Of a stretch of 64,000 nucleotides of DNA, positions 34,592 to 42,801 are shown in pieces. The stretch covers positions 38,498 through 102,497 of the forward strand of contig DATLCC010000065.1 in NCBI GenBank assembly GCA_035526585.1, given 5' to 3'. The translations under genes were made by a program, and so were the position numbers. The stretch's first letter is position 1, and the number at the start of each line of letters is the position of its first letter. The stretch comes from JAJPHT01 sp035526585. Its GTDB lineage: Archaea > Thermoplasmatota > SW-10-69-26 > JACQPN01 > JAJPHT01. Under the pieces are notes generated by a model. That model was not told the DNA's origin, ran no database searches, and was given only the letters and a program-made list of their open reading frames with translations.

Positions 34592-35329
34592 GTGCTCGGG
34601 GAACAAGGCGAGCCGCCGAAGCGGCTCGCCGGCGTCGACGAAGCCGGCCGCGGGCCCGTCCTGGGACCGCTCGTCGTCGCCGCCGTCCTCGTGGAGAACG
34701 AGCGCAAGCTCAAGCGGCTCGGCGTCAAGGACAGCAAGCTCCTCTCCGCGAAGAGGCGCGAGGAGCTCGAACCCGAGATCCGCAAGCTCGCCACGCAGGT
34801 CGAGGTCCGCGTCATCCCGCCCGAGGAGCTCAACGCGCGCATGCCAGGCCAGAACCTCAACGAGATCGAGGTCGAGGCCTTCGCCGAGCTCCTCGAGCGC
34901 CTCGCGCCCACCGTCGCCTACGTCGACGCATGCGACGTCGTCGCGGAGCGCTTCGGCCGCAACGTCGCCGCGCGCGTGACGCACGTGTGCGCGATCCACG
35001 CCGAGCACGAGGCCGACGCCCGCCATCCGATCGTCGCGGCCGCGAGCATCGTCGCGAAGGTCGAGCGCGACCGGCGCATCGCAGAGCTTCAGAACGCGCA
35101 CGGCGAGCTGGGGAGCGGCTACTCGCACGACGTCGTGACACAACGATGGCTCGCCGACTACGTCAAGGCGAACCGGCGCCTGCCCCCCTTCGCGCGCCGC
35201 GAGTGGGAGACCTCGCGCCGCCTCATGCAGCGCGACCTCACCGAATTCCTCGGGCCCGCCCCACCCCCGGCGCCCCCGGCCCAGGCCGCAAAGCCTAAGA
35301 AAGCCGCCGCCGGCTCCCGACGCAAGTGA
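34592..35329 (+). CDS. rnhB: Ribonuclease HII
   Basis: The 245-residue enzyme removes RNA from RNA-DNA hybrids during replication and repair. Catalytic features are GVDEAGRGPVLGP (first acids), DSKLLSAKRRE, YVDACDV and the AASIVAKVERDR block carrying the last conserved acid. The ORF frame is open far upstream, so the start must be chosen: the GTG at 34592 gives a short leader (VLGEQGEPPKRLA) before the first motif. The C-terminal tail (PAPPPAPPAQAAKPKKAA) is a Pro/Ala/Lys-rich extension. Its TGA overlaps the GTG of the next gene. Confidence 0.92.
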   Translation: MLGEQGEPPKRLAGVDEAGRGPVLGPLVVAAVLVENERKLKRLGVKDSKLLSAKRREELEPEIRKLATQVEVRVIPPEELNARMPGQNLNEIEVEAFAELLERLAPTVAYVDACDVVAERFGRNVAARVTHVCAIHAEHEADARHPIVAAASIVAKVERDRRIAELQNAHGELGSGYSHDVVTQRWLADYVKANRRLPPFARREWETSRRLMQRDLTEFLGPAPPPAPPAQAAKPKKAAAGSRRK

Positions 35330-35676
35330 CCAAGTACCACACCGTGGAGGAATGCCTGAAGCGCATGGAGGAAGGCTTCTGGCGACGCTACCACGCCAAC
35401 GCGGACCTCCGCGACAAGCTCGCCGGGAAAACGCGCGTCATCCAGCTCGCCCTCACCGACGGCCACGGCTACTGGTTCCACATCGTCGACGGCCAGCTCG
35501 CCGCCATCCAGCACGGCACGCACGCCTCCCCCGACGCCATCGTGACCGTCTCCAAGCACGACCTCCTGGCCGTCTTCAACGGCGAGCTGAAAGCCATGCA
35601 GGCCTACCTCACGGGGCGAGTGCGCGTGAAGGCGAGCTTCGGCGACATGCTCTTCGCCAAGTCGCTCATCGGCTAG
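35326..35676 (+). CDS. SCP2-like sterol-carrier domain protein
   Basis: A 116-residue single-domain protein of the SCP2 lipid-binding fold: an initial helix, then strands TRVIQLALTDG and YWFHIVDGQL, followed by the typical PDAIVTVSKHDLLAVFNGELKAM with repeat-like Ala/Gly pattern and TGRVRVKASFGDMLFAKSL. The family binds hydrophobic ligands; archaeal members have no known ligand. Translation starts at a GTG overlapping the rnhB stop (GTGA), so the pair is coupled. The stop overlaps the convergent small gene. Confidence 0.8.
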   Translation: MTKYHTVEECLKRMEEGFWRRYHANADLRDKLAGKTRVIQLALTDGHGYWFHIVDGQLAAIQHGTHASPDAIVTVSKHDLLAVFNGELKAMQAYLTGRVRVKASFGDMLFAKSLIG

Positions 35677-35873
35677 CCGATGTCATCCAACGCACCCGCC
35701 AAGAGCGACTCCTCGTTCGACAACGCGCACGCCAACACGATGCTGAAAAGCTCCCACTGGGTGACGCTTCGACCATACCTCACCCGGAACCAAGCCTTCA
35801 ACGCATCCATGACGTCCTTGTCATCGGGACGCAACGCATACCCCGACACCTTCTGCACAACAGGCCCGTCCAT
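35673..35873 (-). CDS. Small putative DNA-binding (RHH-like) protein
   Basis: The frame encodes 66 residues from the ATG at 35871-35873: a short beta-like strand (VVQKVSGYALRP), then helices DDKDVMDALKAWFRVRYG and SVTQWELFSIVLACAL. The order strand-helix-helix fits a diverged ribbon-helix-helix domain, and the codons have normal third-position GC. The same frame stays open to 36041 but the added residues look non-coding. An overlapping frame upstream (FDLAAGFRPDDRDRLAQARD) reads as protein-like, so an ancestral longer gene with a frameshift is possible. Function unknown. Confidence 0.45.
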   Translation of the reverse strand: MDGPVVQKVSGYALRPDDKDVMDALKAWFRVRYGRSVTQWELFSIVLACALSNEESLLAGALDDIG

Positions 35874-36202
35874 CACCGGCTCGACCTGCAGATGGCCACC
35901 CCGCGTCCCGGGCTTGGGCCAGCCGGTCGCGGTCGTCGGGTCGAAAGCCCGCGGCGAGATCGAAGTCGGGGATCGGCGAGAGGACATGCAAGGACCGAGA
36001 TGACCGGGTAGGCCAAGGCCATTGTCCCCGCCTGGCTGCACGAGCAGGCTGGGCCGATGCCACCGGTCATGAACATTGTCCCCGCCGGGTCGCCTAAGCG
36101 CTCGCGCGTACTCTGCATGGCCAGCCTGGCTGGCCTAAGTGGCCTGATCAGACCAAGCCGCCTAAGCGGCCTGCGTTGGCGGCTCCGACACGTCCCCCCG
36201 GC
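35874..36202. other. Intergenic region with short direct and inverted repeats
   Basis: No supported gene. ATTGTCCCCGCC occurs twice (36021-36032, 36075-36086). GCCTAAG[CT]G occurs three times (near 36092, 36133, 36160), two of them inside small hairpins (GGCC-TAAGT-GGCC and GCCGC-CTAA-GCGGC). These hairpins lie just downstream of the stop of the minus-strand gene at 36203 and could act as its terminator. Confidence 0.45.
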
Positions 36203-37156
36203 TCACCCGATCGTCCCGGACCCCACGATCCGCTGGGCCGCGTTGTCCAGGTTGACGAGCACGGCGCGGTCGCCGGGGTCGTACGCGAGCGGCTTGGAGA
36301 GCTCGAAGCTCACGGCGCCGTCCTTGCCTGCGGCGAGGTCGCTCTTGGCGCGGCAGGAGATGACTTGCCAGCCGTGCGCGAGGTGGTAGATGCCGTCCGC
36401 CTTGATGCCGGGGCGGAAGAAGGGGCTGACGCTCGTCTTCAGGGTGATGATGGCGTTCGCGTCGGCGACGCTCACGGTGCCTTCGGGGGCGAGGACGAAG
36501 CCGCGGTCGAGGTCGTCGTTCTCGATGTTCTTGAGCGCGAGGCCGACGTGGTCGCCGGTGTGGGCTTCGTTCACGTCGGTGTCGTGGACCTGGATGCTGC
36601 GGACGACGGCGCCTTTGGCGCTCGGGTAGGCGCGTAGGGCGTCGTGCTTCTTGATGGTGCCTTGTTTCACGAATCCGAGGATCACGGTGCCGACGCCTTT
36701 GACGTTGAAGTGGTGGTCGATCGGGATGCGGACGGGGCCTTGGCGCGGTGCGCTGGCGAGGGCGACGAGTTTTTGGCGGATGCTCGCGGGCTTGTCGTCG
36801 GTCGTGATCTCCATGCCTGCGAGCGTCGTGCCTTTGAGGAGCGGCGCGATCTGCTCGGGCTGGACGTAGTTCTGGAGGACGATGAGTCCGCGTGTGTGGC
36901 CTGCGGCCGCGGCGGCGACGATGCTTTCGCCCAGGTCGCGGTTCACGGCGTTCACGACGATGAGGAGCGCGTCGGCGGCGTTGACGGCGTAGCAGAGGGC
37001 GTGGACCTTCTCGGGGTAGCGGAAGGGGACGACCATCGAGACGTGCGTGTCGCCCTCCTTGAAGGTGATGAGCTGCACGTCGCTCTCGCTGCTCTTCTTG
37101 CCGAGCTCGCGCGCGTAGTCGAGGTTGCCGAGCACGCCGAGCGTCACTGCGGGCAT
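36203..37156 (-). CDS. Degenerate EF-Tu/SelB-like translation factor, no intact GTP-binding site
   Basis: The 317-residue product aligns with SelB/EF-1A-type GTPases: domain 2 (VRIPIDHHFNVKGVGTVILGFV, PSAKGAVVRSIQVHD, GDHVGLALKN) and domain 3 are intact. The N-terminal G domain is short: GNLDYARELGKKSS stands where GHVDHGKT should be, and the switch and NKxD motifs are not visible. Archaea encode such EF-like proteins of unknown role beside true SelB. A scaffold or tRNA/ribosome-binding role without GTP hydrolysis is plausible (inference). The ATG at 37154-37156 has GCTTTAGG about 28 nt upstream, so the message is probably leaderless. Confidence 0.8.
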   Translation of the reverse strand: MPAVTLGVLGNLDYARELGKKSSESDVQLITFKEGDTHVSMVVPFRYPEKVHALCYAVNAADALLIVVNAVNRDLGESIVAAAAAGHTRGLIVLQNYVQPEQIAPLLKGTTLAGMEITTDDKPASIRQKLVALASAPRQGPVRIPIDHHFNVKGVGTVILGFVKQGTIKKHDALRAYPSAKGAVVRSIQVHDTDVNEAHTGDHVGLALKNIENDDLDRGFVLAPEGTVSVADANAIITLKTSVSPFFRPGIKADGIYHLAHGWQVISCRAKSDLAAGKDGAVSFELSKPLAYDPGDRAVLVNLDNAAQRIVGSGTIG

Positions 37157-37263
37157 GCGCGGCCAGCCGCGGCGCGCCCTAAAGCCTTTCTGAGCTGACT
37201 GCGGCGCGTCCCTGCGGGGGCCGGCGGCTTCGCGGCCTCGCGTCGTCGTCGACGGCCGGTCCG

Positions 37264-37749
37264 TCATTCACGGCCGTCGATCACGACCGTTCCGGCGGCG
37301 AGGTCGCCCATGCGCTGGTCGAGCTCGGTGGCGCGCAGGCTCCAGGCGTCGAGGAGGACGAATGCGGGTCCGAAGGGCGTGACCCAGAGGATGCGTAGGA
37401 GGTTGCGGAGGAATGCGTCGGCGAGGGTGAGCGGCTTTCCGTCGAGGCGCGCGACGCGGAGGCCCGTGAGCATCTTGCCGGGCGTGCGTGCCGCGAGCCC
37501 TTCGAAGAGCGTGAAGTAGATGAGGAGCAGCGGGAGCTCGAAGATGCTCACGATCCACAGAAGACCGGCCGCGGGGCTGCGCTGGCCGACGATGTCGATG
37601 TCCGGGATGCGGAGGAAGCCGGCGCTCGCCGCGACGAAGGTGAAGATCCACGCGAGCGCGAAGATGGCGACGGCGTCGATGGCGAAGGCGATCGCGCGCG
37701 TGCGCGTGCCAGCCGTGATGGGGACGGCGCGCTCCCACGTGTAGCTCAC
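37264..37749 (-). CDS. RDD-family membrane protein
   Basis: The 161-residue protein has the RDD pattern: an Arg at the start of the first helix (RAIAFAIDAVAIFALAW), a second helix (LLWIVSIFELPLLLIYFTLFEG), the TPGKMLTGLRV loop, and a third amphipathic segment ending RATELDQRMGDLAAGTVVI. RDD proteins are small membrane proteins implicated in transport, including Na+/H+ exchange in some bacteria. It starts at GTG 37747-37749, overlapping the stop of the upstream membrane gene by 4 nt (GTGA). Confidence 0.8.
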   Translation of the reverse strand: MSYTWERAVPITAGTRTRAIAFAIDAVAIFALAWIFTFVAASAGFLRIPDIDIVGQRSPAAGLLWIVSIFELPLLLIYFTLFEGLAARTPGKMLTGLRVARLDGKPLTLADAFLRNLLRILWVTPFGPAFVLLDAWSLRATELDQRMGDLAAGTVVIDGRE

Positions 37750-38810
37750 GCGACGCCCTCCAGCGCGTGCCGCATCTTCGCGACCGGCGCGAGGGCGGCC
37801 ACGAGGTGCTTCGCGGCGAGGTTCGCGTTGCCGGCGTCCCGAAGCGTCGGCGGCTCCTCGCGCGCGCGCACGTAATGGTCGTAGAGCGTCTGGATGTCGC
37901 GCTGCGCGTCGGTGGGGAGCGACTCGCGCGCGCCTGGCTCCCTCAGCAGGCTGTCGACGGCGAGCCAGCTCATGCGGACGCTCCTTGCGTGGTCGGCGTC
38001 GCGCAGCGCGAGGTTGGAGAGCGCGATCCCCTGGAGGGCGCGTTCGAGCGCGTTGGGGGTGCCAAGCCTTCGGAACGTCGCGTCGACTCGGCGGCTGTCG
38101 CGCAGCGTGATGGGCTCGCCGGGGTATTCGGCGCTGCGAGCTCCGGTCGTCGCGGGCCGCCGGACGCTCACGACGACGGCCAGATGCAAGGCCATCGCGA
38201 ACGTGCCCGCGAGGAAGACCATGTCGAAGACGCCCGCGCCGCCGATGCTGATGATCGTGTTCTCGGACGCGCGGGAGAAGTGCGCGCGGATGTCGGTCAC
38301 GTGGAGGAGGTCCGCGCCCACGAGCGCGCCAAGCGTCCCGCTCGCGTACGCGATGGGCACGCCCGTGATGGGCTTCCGGATGCTGACGACGAGCGCGAAG
38401 ACGAGCGCGACGACCACGGGGAGGAAGAACGTCGGATAGCGCGCGACGATCCCCGTCTCCGCGTGGAACTCGACGATCCGCCAGGCCGTGATGGCGACGA
38501 GCACGGTGCCGATCGCGGCCGGCAGGATGCGCAGCTTCTTCTCTTTCACCCAGATGGCGATGAGGATGATCGGCACGAGCGTGCCGCCCACGTTCACGGT
38601 GAGATACGTGCCGCCGAAGACGGCGACCGGGATGTTGACGGCCCACCCCGCGATGCTTCCTAGCGCAAGGAGCGCGACCTCCTTCCCGCTGAAGGCGAAG
38701 TCCGCGAACACGTCCGCCCGACGCCGGAACAGGAAGTAGATGAGCGACAGGCTCGCGAACGCCATCACGAAGCTCCACGGGATCTGCGAGAGATCGAACG
38801 CGGAGGCCAT
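37746..38810 (-). CDS. DUF1614-like membrane protein with cytoplasmic helical tail
   Basis: The 354-residue product starts at the ATG at 38808-38810 and has about six membrane helices in the first 240 residues, including TISIGGAGVFDMVFLAGTFAM near residue 220, which resembles the signature of DUF1614 proteins. A soluble C-terminal region of about 110 residues is helical and charged (RRLGTPNALERALQGIALSN onward). Function of the family is unknown. It is translationally coupled to the RDD gene downstream and divergent from the small gene at 38864. Confidence 0.6.
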   Translation of the reverse strand: MASAFDLSQIPWSFVMAFASLSLIYFLFRRRADVFADFAFSGKEVALLALGSIAGWAVNIPVAVFGGTYLTVNVGGTLVPIILIAIWVKEKKLRILPAAIGTVLVAITAWRIVEFHAETGIVARYPTFFLPVVVALVFALVVSIRKPITGVPIAYASGTLGALVGADLLHVTDIRAHFSRASENTIISIGGAGVFDMVFLAGTFAMALHLAVVVSVRRPATTGARSAEYPGEPITLRDSRRVDATFRRLGTPNALERALQGIALSNLALRDADHARSVRMSWLAVDSLLREPGARESLPTDAQRDIQTLYDHYVRAREEPPTLRDAGNANLAAKHLVAALAPVAKMRHALEGVA

Positions 38811-38863
38811 GCCGCCGCTCCGAAGGCTTGAAGGGGCAAGACCCTTTGCTGTCACCACCGACG

Positions 38864-39175
38864 GTGAGAACGGGCTTGACACGATGGCGCCGCTGGATCT
38901 TCGAGATCCGCGCCCCATCCGACGAGTTCCTCGCGATCATGCAGCGCGCACTCGAGACGCGCGGCATCGCGATCGAAGAGGCAGAACACTTCGACTTCAC
39001 CGCGCGCGGATTCGGCACACGCGGCTACGTGAAGGCCACCTGGACGGACGCAGGCCTCGAGATCCGCGCCAAACTCAAGAGCGGATTCTTCGCAAGCCCA
39101 GCCGCGCTCGAAAAGCTCCTCCTCGACGCAGGCCGCGAAGCGCAAGCCACGCTCACCTACGAGAAGGAGGCCTGA
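38864..39175 (+). CDS. Small conserved-looking protein of unknown function
   Basis: I do not recognise it. From the GTG at 38864 the product is 103 residues, alpha/beta, with WRRWIFEIRAPSDEFLAIMQ near the start and a basic-acidic mix typical of a cytoplasmic protein. An in-frame ATG at 38828 would add 12 residues. It ends 3 nt before the zinc-ribbon membrane gene, so the two probably form an operon. No motif gives a function. Confidence 0.6.
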   Translation: MRTGLTRWRRWIFEIRAPSDEFLAIMQRALETRGIAIEEAEHFDFTARGFGTRGYVKATWTDAGLEIRAKLKSGFFASPAALEKLLLDAGREAQATLTYEKEA

Positions 39176-39178
39176 GCC

Positions 39179-40123
39179 ATGAGAACGTGCCCAAGCTGCG
39201 GCCGCGAATACCCCGAAGTCGCCGGCGCGCCCACCCAGGTGTGCCCACACTGCGGTTTTGAGCTCGCCGCCGCGCCTGCGGGCGCGGCTGTTGTCGTGGG
39301 AACGGATCCCGTCGGCGCGATCCGGCATGCGTGGCGTCTCGCGCGCGGGCACTACCTGTCCTTCCTCGTGCTCTGGCTTCCCGCGCTCGCGCTGGAGCTC
39401 GCGGGCGACACGCTCACCGACGCGTACTCCCGCGCGCGCGGCTTCACGGAGCCCATGACCACGGGCGAGCAGATGCAGCTCCTCGGCGTCGCCCTGCCGC
39501 TCTTTCTCCTCCTCTCGATCGTCCAGCTCGCGCTCTGGACGTTCGTCGCCGCGCGCGTCCTCGCCCTCACGCCCATGCCGGCGCCGCGCGTGTCCTGGCG
39601 CGCGCTGCTGCCTGCGGCGCTCCTGGGAGGGCTCGTCCTCACGCTCACGTATACTGCGGGGCTGTTGCTTCTCCTCGTGGGGTTCTTCGTCTTCCTCCAC
39701 TGGTTCCTCTACGTGCCCGCGGAGATCGCGCGCGGCGCGCGGGGCGTCGGCGCGGCGTTCGAGGCGAGCCGACGATTCGCGCGCGAGCGGCGCACGCACG
39801 GCTTCACCGCGCTCGTCGTCCTCGTGGGCGCGCTCGCGTTCGTCCCCTACGTCGCCCTCGACGGTCTGCCCGGCTGGCAGGGGAACGCGCTGAGCGCGCT
39901 CTGGGCGTGGCTCACCGGCCCGGTCGTGCCGCTCCTTGCCGCGAGCTACGTCGCGATCGCGCAGAAGGGAGATCCGACGACGCAGCGGTCAGTCGTCCCT
40001 GCGACTCGCGCGACGACGACCTGCCCACGCTGCGCCACGCTCATCCCCTACACGCCGGGCGCGAGCGGCGGCGCGGTCGACGTGACGTGCCCTTCCTGCG
40101 GGTATGCAGGCCGCGTGCTCTGA
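39179..40123 (+). CDS. Membrane protein flanked by zinc ribbons
   Basis: The 314-residue protein has a zinc ribbon at each end: CPSCG...CPHCG at residues 4-25 and CPRC...CPSCG at about 285-308. The middle contains six hydrophobic helices and a DUF-like repeat (VGAAFEASRRFAR) common in proteins that resemble a membrane transporter or Yip1-like fold. The ribbons should fold in the cytoplasm. Function is unknown. Its last 76 nt overlap the convergent lipoprotein gene, both frames being credible. Confidence 0.65.
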   Translation: MRTCPSCGREYPEVAGAPTQVCPHCGFELAAAPAGAAVVVGTDPVGAIRHAWRLARGHYLSFLVLWLPALALELAGDTLTDAYSRARGFTEPMTTGEQMQLLGVALPLFLLLSIVQLALWTFVAARVLALTPMPAPRVSWRALLPAALLGGLVLTLTYTAGLLLLLVGFFVFLHWFLYVPAEIARGARGVGAAFEASRRFARERRTHGFTALVVLVGALAFVPYVALDGLPGWQGNALSALWAWLTGPVVPLLAASYVAIAQKGDPTTQRSVVPATRATTTCPRCATLIPYTPGASGGAVDVTCPSCGYAGRVL

Positions 40124-41112
40124 ACGAAGAAGCGCGAGAGATCCACGTCGTCGTAGGTGGGCGGCGGCGAGGCGCCCGCGAGCGGGCCTGTCGCCGAGAG
40201 GCCCGTGATCTCGAGATGCACCGAGCCCGTGCCGACGCCCGCCGTCTCCAGCGTCCACGTGGTCGCGCCGCGCATGCGGGCGCTCGCGCGCTCCGCGTCC
40301 GCGCCCTTCGCGAGCACGCGCGCGTTGGCGAGGAGGCGGCCGTGGACGTCCTTGAGCTGCGCGTCGACGAGGCCCGCCTGGGACTCCGCGATGAGCGTCG
40401 CGCGCACCTGCAGGTAGCCGTCGGGGATCGTGACATAGGCGCTTCCCGGCGCGGCGGGGAAGTCGACGTGCACGTCCTGGATCGTCTCCTCGACGTAGTA
40501 GGCGGCCTGCCAGTCGGTGCCGAACGCGGTGAGCTGCGCATCGAGCACGGTGTGGCCGTCGGTGGGCTCGATGAGCTGGAGGCGGGTGAACCAGCCGACC
40601 TCGGGCACGTAGTTGTAGCGCGCGAACACGTGGCCGTAGGAGGATGATTCCAGGCGGAAGCCCGGGCGCAGTCCGATGCCGGGCACGTGGTAGGTGGTCG
40701 CGCGGGCGAGGGTCGTCGCGTCGTGGCCGAGCATCTTGTACGACCACGTCTTCCCGTCCTCGAGCGGGAAGTCGTAGAGCTTCCACTCGTCGCCGCCGAT
40801 GCGCGGATTCAGGTCACCGGTGACATTCCCGGACCAGGGAAGCCCGAAGAAGCCCGTGGACAGGTTCGTGCCGACGCGGAACGAGTCTGCGCGCGCGTCG
40901 TGCACGATGAGCGCGACGTCGAAGCTCTTGTTCTCGATGCTCGCGTGGTACGCCCACCAGTTGCCCTTCGACCAGTCCATCGCGCGCGTGTCGGCCAGGG
41001 CCTCGACGACGTCGGGCGCGGCCGGCGCCCCTTCGCCCGCGCGGCTCGTGCAGCCCGCGAAGGCGGGCACGACGAGGGCGAGCACGAGGAGGCCGAGCGC
41101 GCGGGGCGGCAA
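40048..41112 (-). CDS. Predicted lipoprotein of unknown function
   Basis: The 354-residue product has a short lipoprotein signal (GLLVLALVVPAFAGCTS) with lipobox, then an all-beta body rich in Trp and Tyr (WSKGNWWAYHASIENK, YDFPLEDGKTWSYKM) that looks like two stacked beta domains. I recognise no family. The last 25 codons overlap the convergent zinc-ribbon gene. It lies 27 nt downstream of scpB on the same strand and may be read from the smc-scpAB operon, though a role with condensin is not implied. Confidence 0.65.
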   Translation of the reverse strand: MPPRALGLLVLALVVPAFAGCTSRAGEGAPAAPDVVEALADTRAMDWSKGNWWAYHASIENKSFDVALIVHDARADSFRVGTNLSTGFFGLPWSGNVTGDLNPRIGGDEWKLYDFPLEDGKTWSYKMLGHDATTLARATTYHVPGIGLRPGFRLESSSYGHVFARYNYVPEVGWFTRLQLIEPTDGHTVLDAQLTAFGTDWQAAYYVEETIQDVHVDFPAAPGSAYVTIPDGYLQVRATLIAESQAGLVDAQLKDVHGRLLANARVLAKGADAERASARMRGATTWTLETAGVGTGSVHLEITGLSATGPLAGASPPPTYDDVDLSRFFVQSTRPAYPQEGHVTSTAPPLAPGV

Positions 41113-41139
41113 GCGCGTCCTCGTTCCCGGAGGGGGTTT

Positions 41140-41790
41140 TCAGGTTTGCGTCGTACCATCCGAAGGAACGACGCCCGGAGGGGGGGTCGCTTCGTCGAAG
41201 CTGTTGAGCGTCGCGTTGCCCGCGTCGTCCGTCCTGGGGAGGGTCAACCCGACCTTGTTGGCCAAGAACGTCTTGATCCCCTCGCGGTCGGCGGCGGGGA
41301 TGCCGAAGTATTCGGGGAACTTCTCTGAGGTGACGATGAGGAAGCTCCTCTCGTGGACGCGCTTCTTGACGAGGCCGCGGTCCTGGAGCTCGGCGATGTG
41401 GTCGTAGACCTTGTCGCCCACCATCTCCTTGAGCTTGCTCTGGAGGACGGGCTGGTGGTAGGCGATGAGCGCCAACGTCTTCACGAGCTTGATCGGGATC
41501 TCCATGGGCGCGAGCTTGGTCGTGCTCGGCGCGTAGTCCGTCCGGACCTGCATCGCCCACTTGTCGCCCGCCTTCGCGACCTCGAGCGAGGTGCTCGCGT
41601 TGGCGTACCGGTTCTTGAGGGCGAGGACGAGCTGCGGGACCTCCTTGCGGCCGAGGCCCGTGTTCTCGGCGATCTCGTCGAGCGAGACGGGCTTTCCTGC
41701 GCTGAAGAGGGCCGCCTCGACGATGAGGACCGGGTCGAGCCCGCCCGCCGCCCGCTCTGCCGACATGGCGACCGTCTCAGTTCTGGACAT
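41140..41790 (-). CDS. scpB: Segregation and condensation protein B
   Basis: The 216-residue product has the two ScpB winged-helix domains. The first is LIVEAALFSAGKPVSLDEIAENTG (in shorter pieces: LIVEAALFSAG, then VSLDEIAENT). The second is KTLALIAYHQPVLQSKLKEM followed by DHIAELQDRGLVKKR. ScpB dimers bind ScpA and the SMC head complex. The C-terminal 35 residues are a flexible Pro/Thr tail. Its start overlaps scpA by 14 nt, fixing operon order smc-scpA-scpB. Confidence 0.92.
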   Translation of the reverse strand: MSRTETVAMSAERAAGGLDPVLIVEAALFSAGKPVSLDEIAENTGLGRKEVPQLVLALKNRYANASTSLEVAKAGDKWAMQVRTDYAPSTTKLAPMEIPIKLVKTLALIAYHQPVLQSKLKEMVGDKVYDHIAELQDRGLVKKRVHERSFLIVTSEKFPEYFGIPAADREGIKTFLANKVGLTLPRTDDAGNATLNSFDEATPPPGVVPSDGTTQT

Positions 41791-42709
41791 GCTTCAACTC
41801 CACGTGCCCCGCAGGGGCTCCCTGAGGATCCGAGTGCGGAGCACTCGGGTTCTGGATGTAGATCATGCCGTAGGGAAAGTCCTCCTGCCACAGCTTGATC
41901 TTCTGCGCCTTCGCGAGGAAGAGGACGGAGACGAGCGTGCGGACCATGTCGTCGCGCGTGCGCTCCTGGAGGCTCGTGATCGGGATGGGCGCGCCGTTCT
42001 GGCTTGCGATCCGCTCCCATACCTCGCGGATGTCCTCCTCCTGGTCCTCCTTGTGGGCTGCGCCTTCCGCGCGCCCCTGGCGCGCCTTCGCGCGGCGCGA
42101 CTTCTCCTGGTCGCGCGCGGCGACCACGGTCGCGCGCAGGTCCGCCTCGCGGCGCGCGTCTTCGAGGGCGCTCACGAGCTCCATGAGGGTGACCTTGCGG
42201 TCGCCCTTGTGGCGCACCTTCTCGTCCAGGAGGTCTGCCGGGCGCGCGAGGTCCACGACCTCGTTGAACGCCATGTTCGGATCCTCCGAGAGCGCGCTCA
42301 TGTCGATGTCGTCCCACCCGAACCCTTCGGGTTCGGGAGGAGGCGCCGGCGGCTCGGCCGCCGCCCGGAGCTTGTCGCTCTGCATGCGGAGGATGCTCCA
42401 CGCCATGTGGAGGAGCTTCCCCGCGGTGATGAGGTCGATCTGCGCTCCTTCCTTCACGCGCTCCATGTAGAGCGAGGTGAAGCGCACGAGGTCGATCGCC
42501 CACGGGTCCATCCCGTGGTCGAGGACGAGCTCGAAGGCGAGGCTGATGCTGCGGTCGAAGGGGTCCTCGAGGTTCACGTGGCGCCCTTCGCCGCTCTGCT
42601 TTGCGATCGCGATGTACTCGTTGAGACGGGCCGGGTCCCCGTCTTCGCTGATCATGGCCTTGTGGAAGAGGAGGTGGTTCACGAGCTGCTGCTCGGACAG
42701 GCCGGCCAT
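41777..42709 (-). CDS. scpA: Segregation and condensation protein A (kleisin)
   Basis: The 310-residue kleisin bridges SMC heads in the archaeal condensin complex. N-terminal DHGMDPWAIDLVRFTSLYMERV (two parts: HGMDPWAIDLVRF and TSLYMERV) is the ScpA helix that binds the SMC neck. A disordered acidic/Pro linker (PPAPPPEPEGFGWDDIDM) and a charged region follow. The C-terminal winged helix (MVRTLVSVLFLAKAQKIKLWQ) binds the other SMC head. It lies 92 nt downstream of smc, with a hairpin between them. Confidence 0.9.
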   Translation of the reverse strand: MAGLSEQQLVNHLLFHKAMISEDGDPARLNEYIAIAKQSGEGRHVNLEDPFDRSISLAFELVLDHGMDPWAIDLVRFTSLYMERVKEGAQIDLITAGKLLHMAWSILRMQSDKLRAAAEPPAPPPEPEGFGWDDIDMSALSEDPNMAFNEVVDLARPADLLDEKVRHKGDRKVTLMELVSALEDARREADLRATVVAARDQEKSRRAKARQGRAEGAAHKEDQEEDIREVWERIASQNGAPIPITSLQERTRDDMVRTLVSVLFLAKAQKIKLWQEDFPYGMIYIQNPSAPHSDPQGAPAGHVELKHVQN

Positions 42710-42734
42710 CTAGCGCTCCTCCGTGGCGGAAGAA

Positions 42735-42774
42735 CGCGAACCCGCGTATCCGCGCTCTCCTACGAGGGTTCGCG
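42735..42774. other. Hairpin between smc and scpA
   Basis: CGCGAACCC (42735-42743) and GGGTTCGCG (42766-42774) form a nine-bp inverted repeat with a 22-nt loop in the 92-nt gap between smc and scpA. It may stabilise or partly terminate the smc transcript, setting subunit ratio. Confidence 0.4.
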
Positions 42775-42801
42775 GGTCCGCGTTGGTGCGTGTTTCGCGC
42801 A

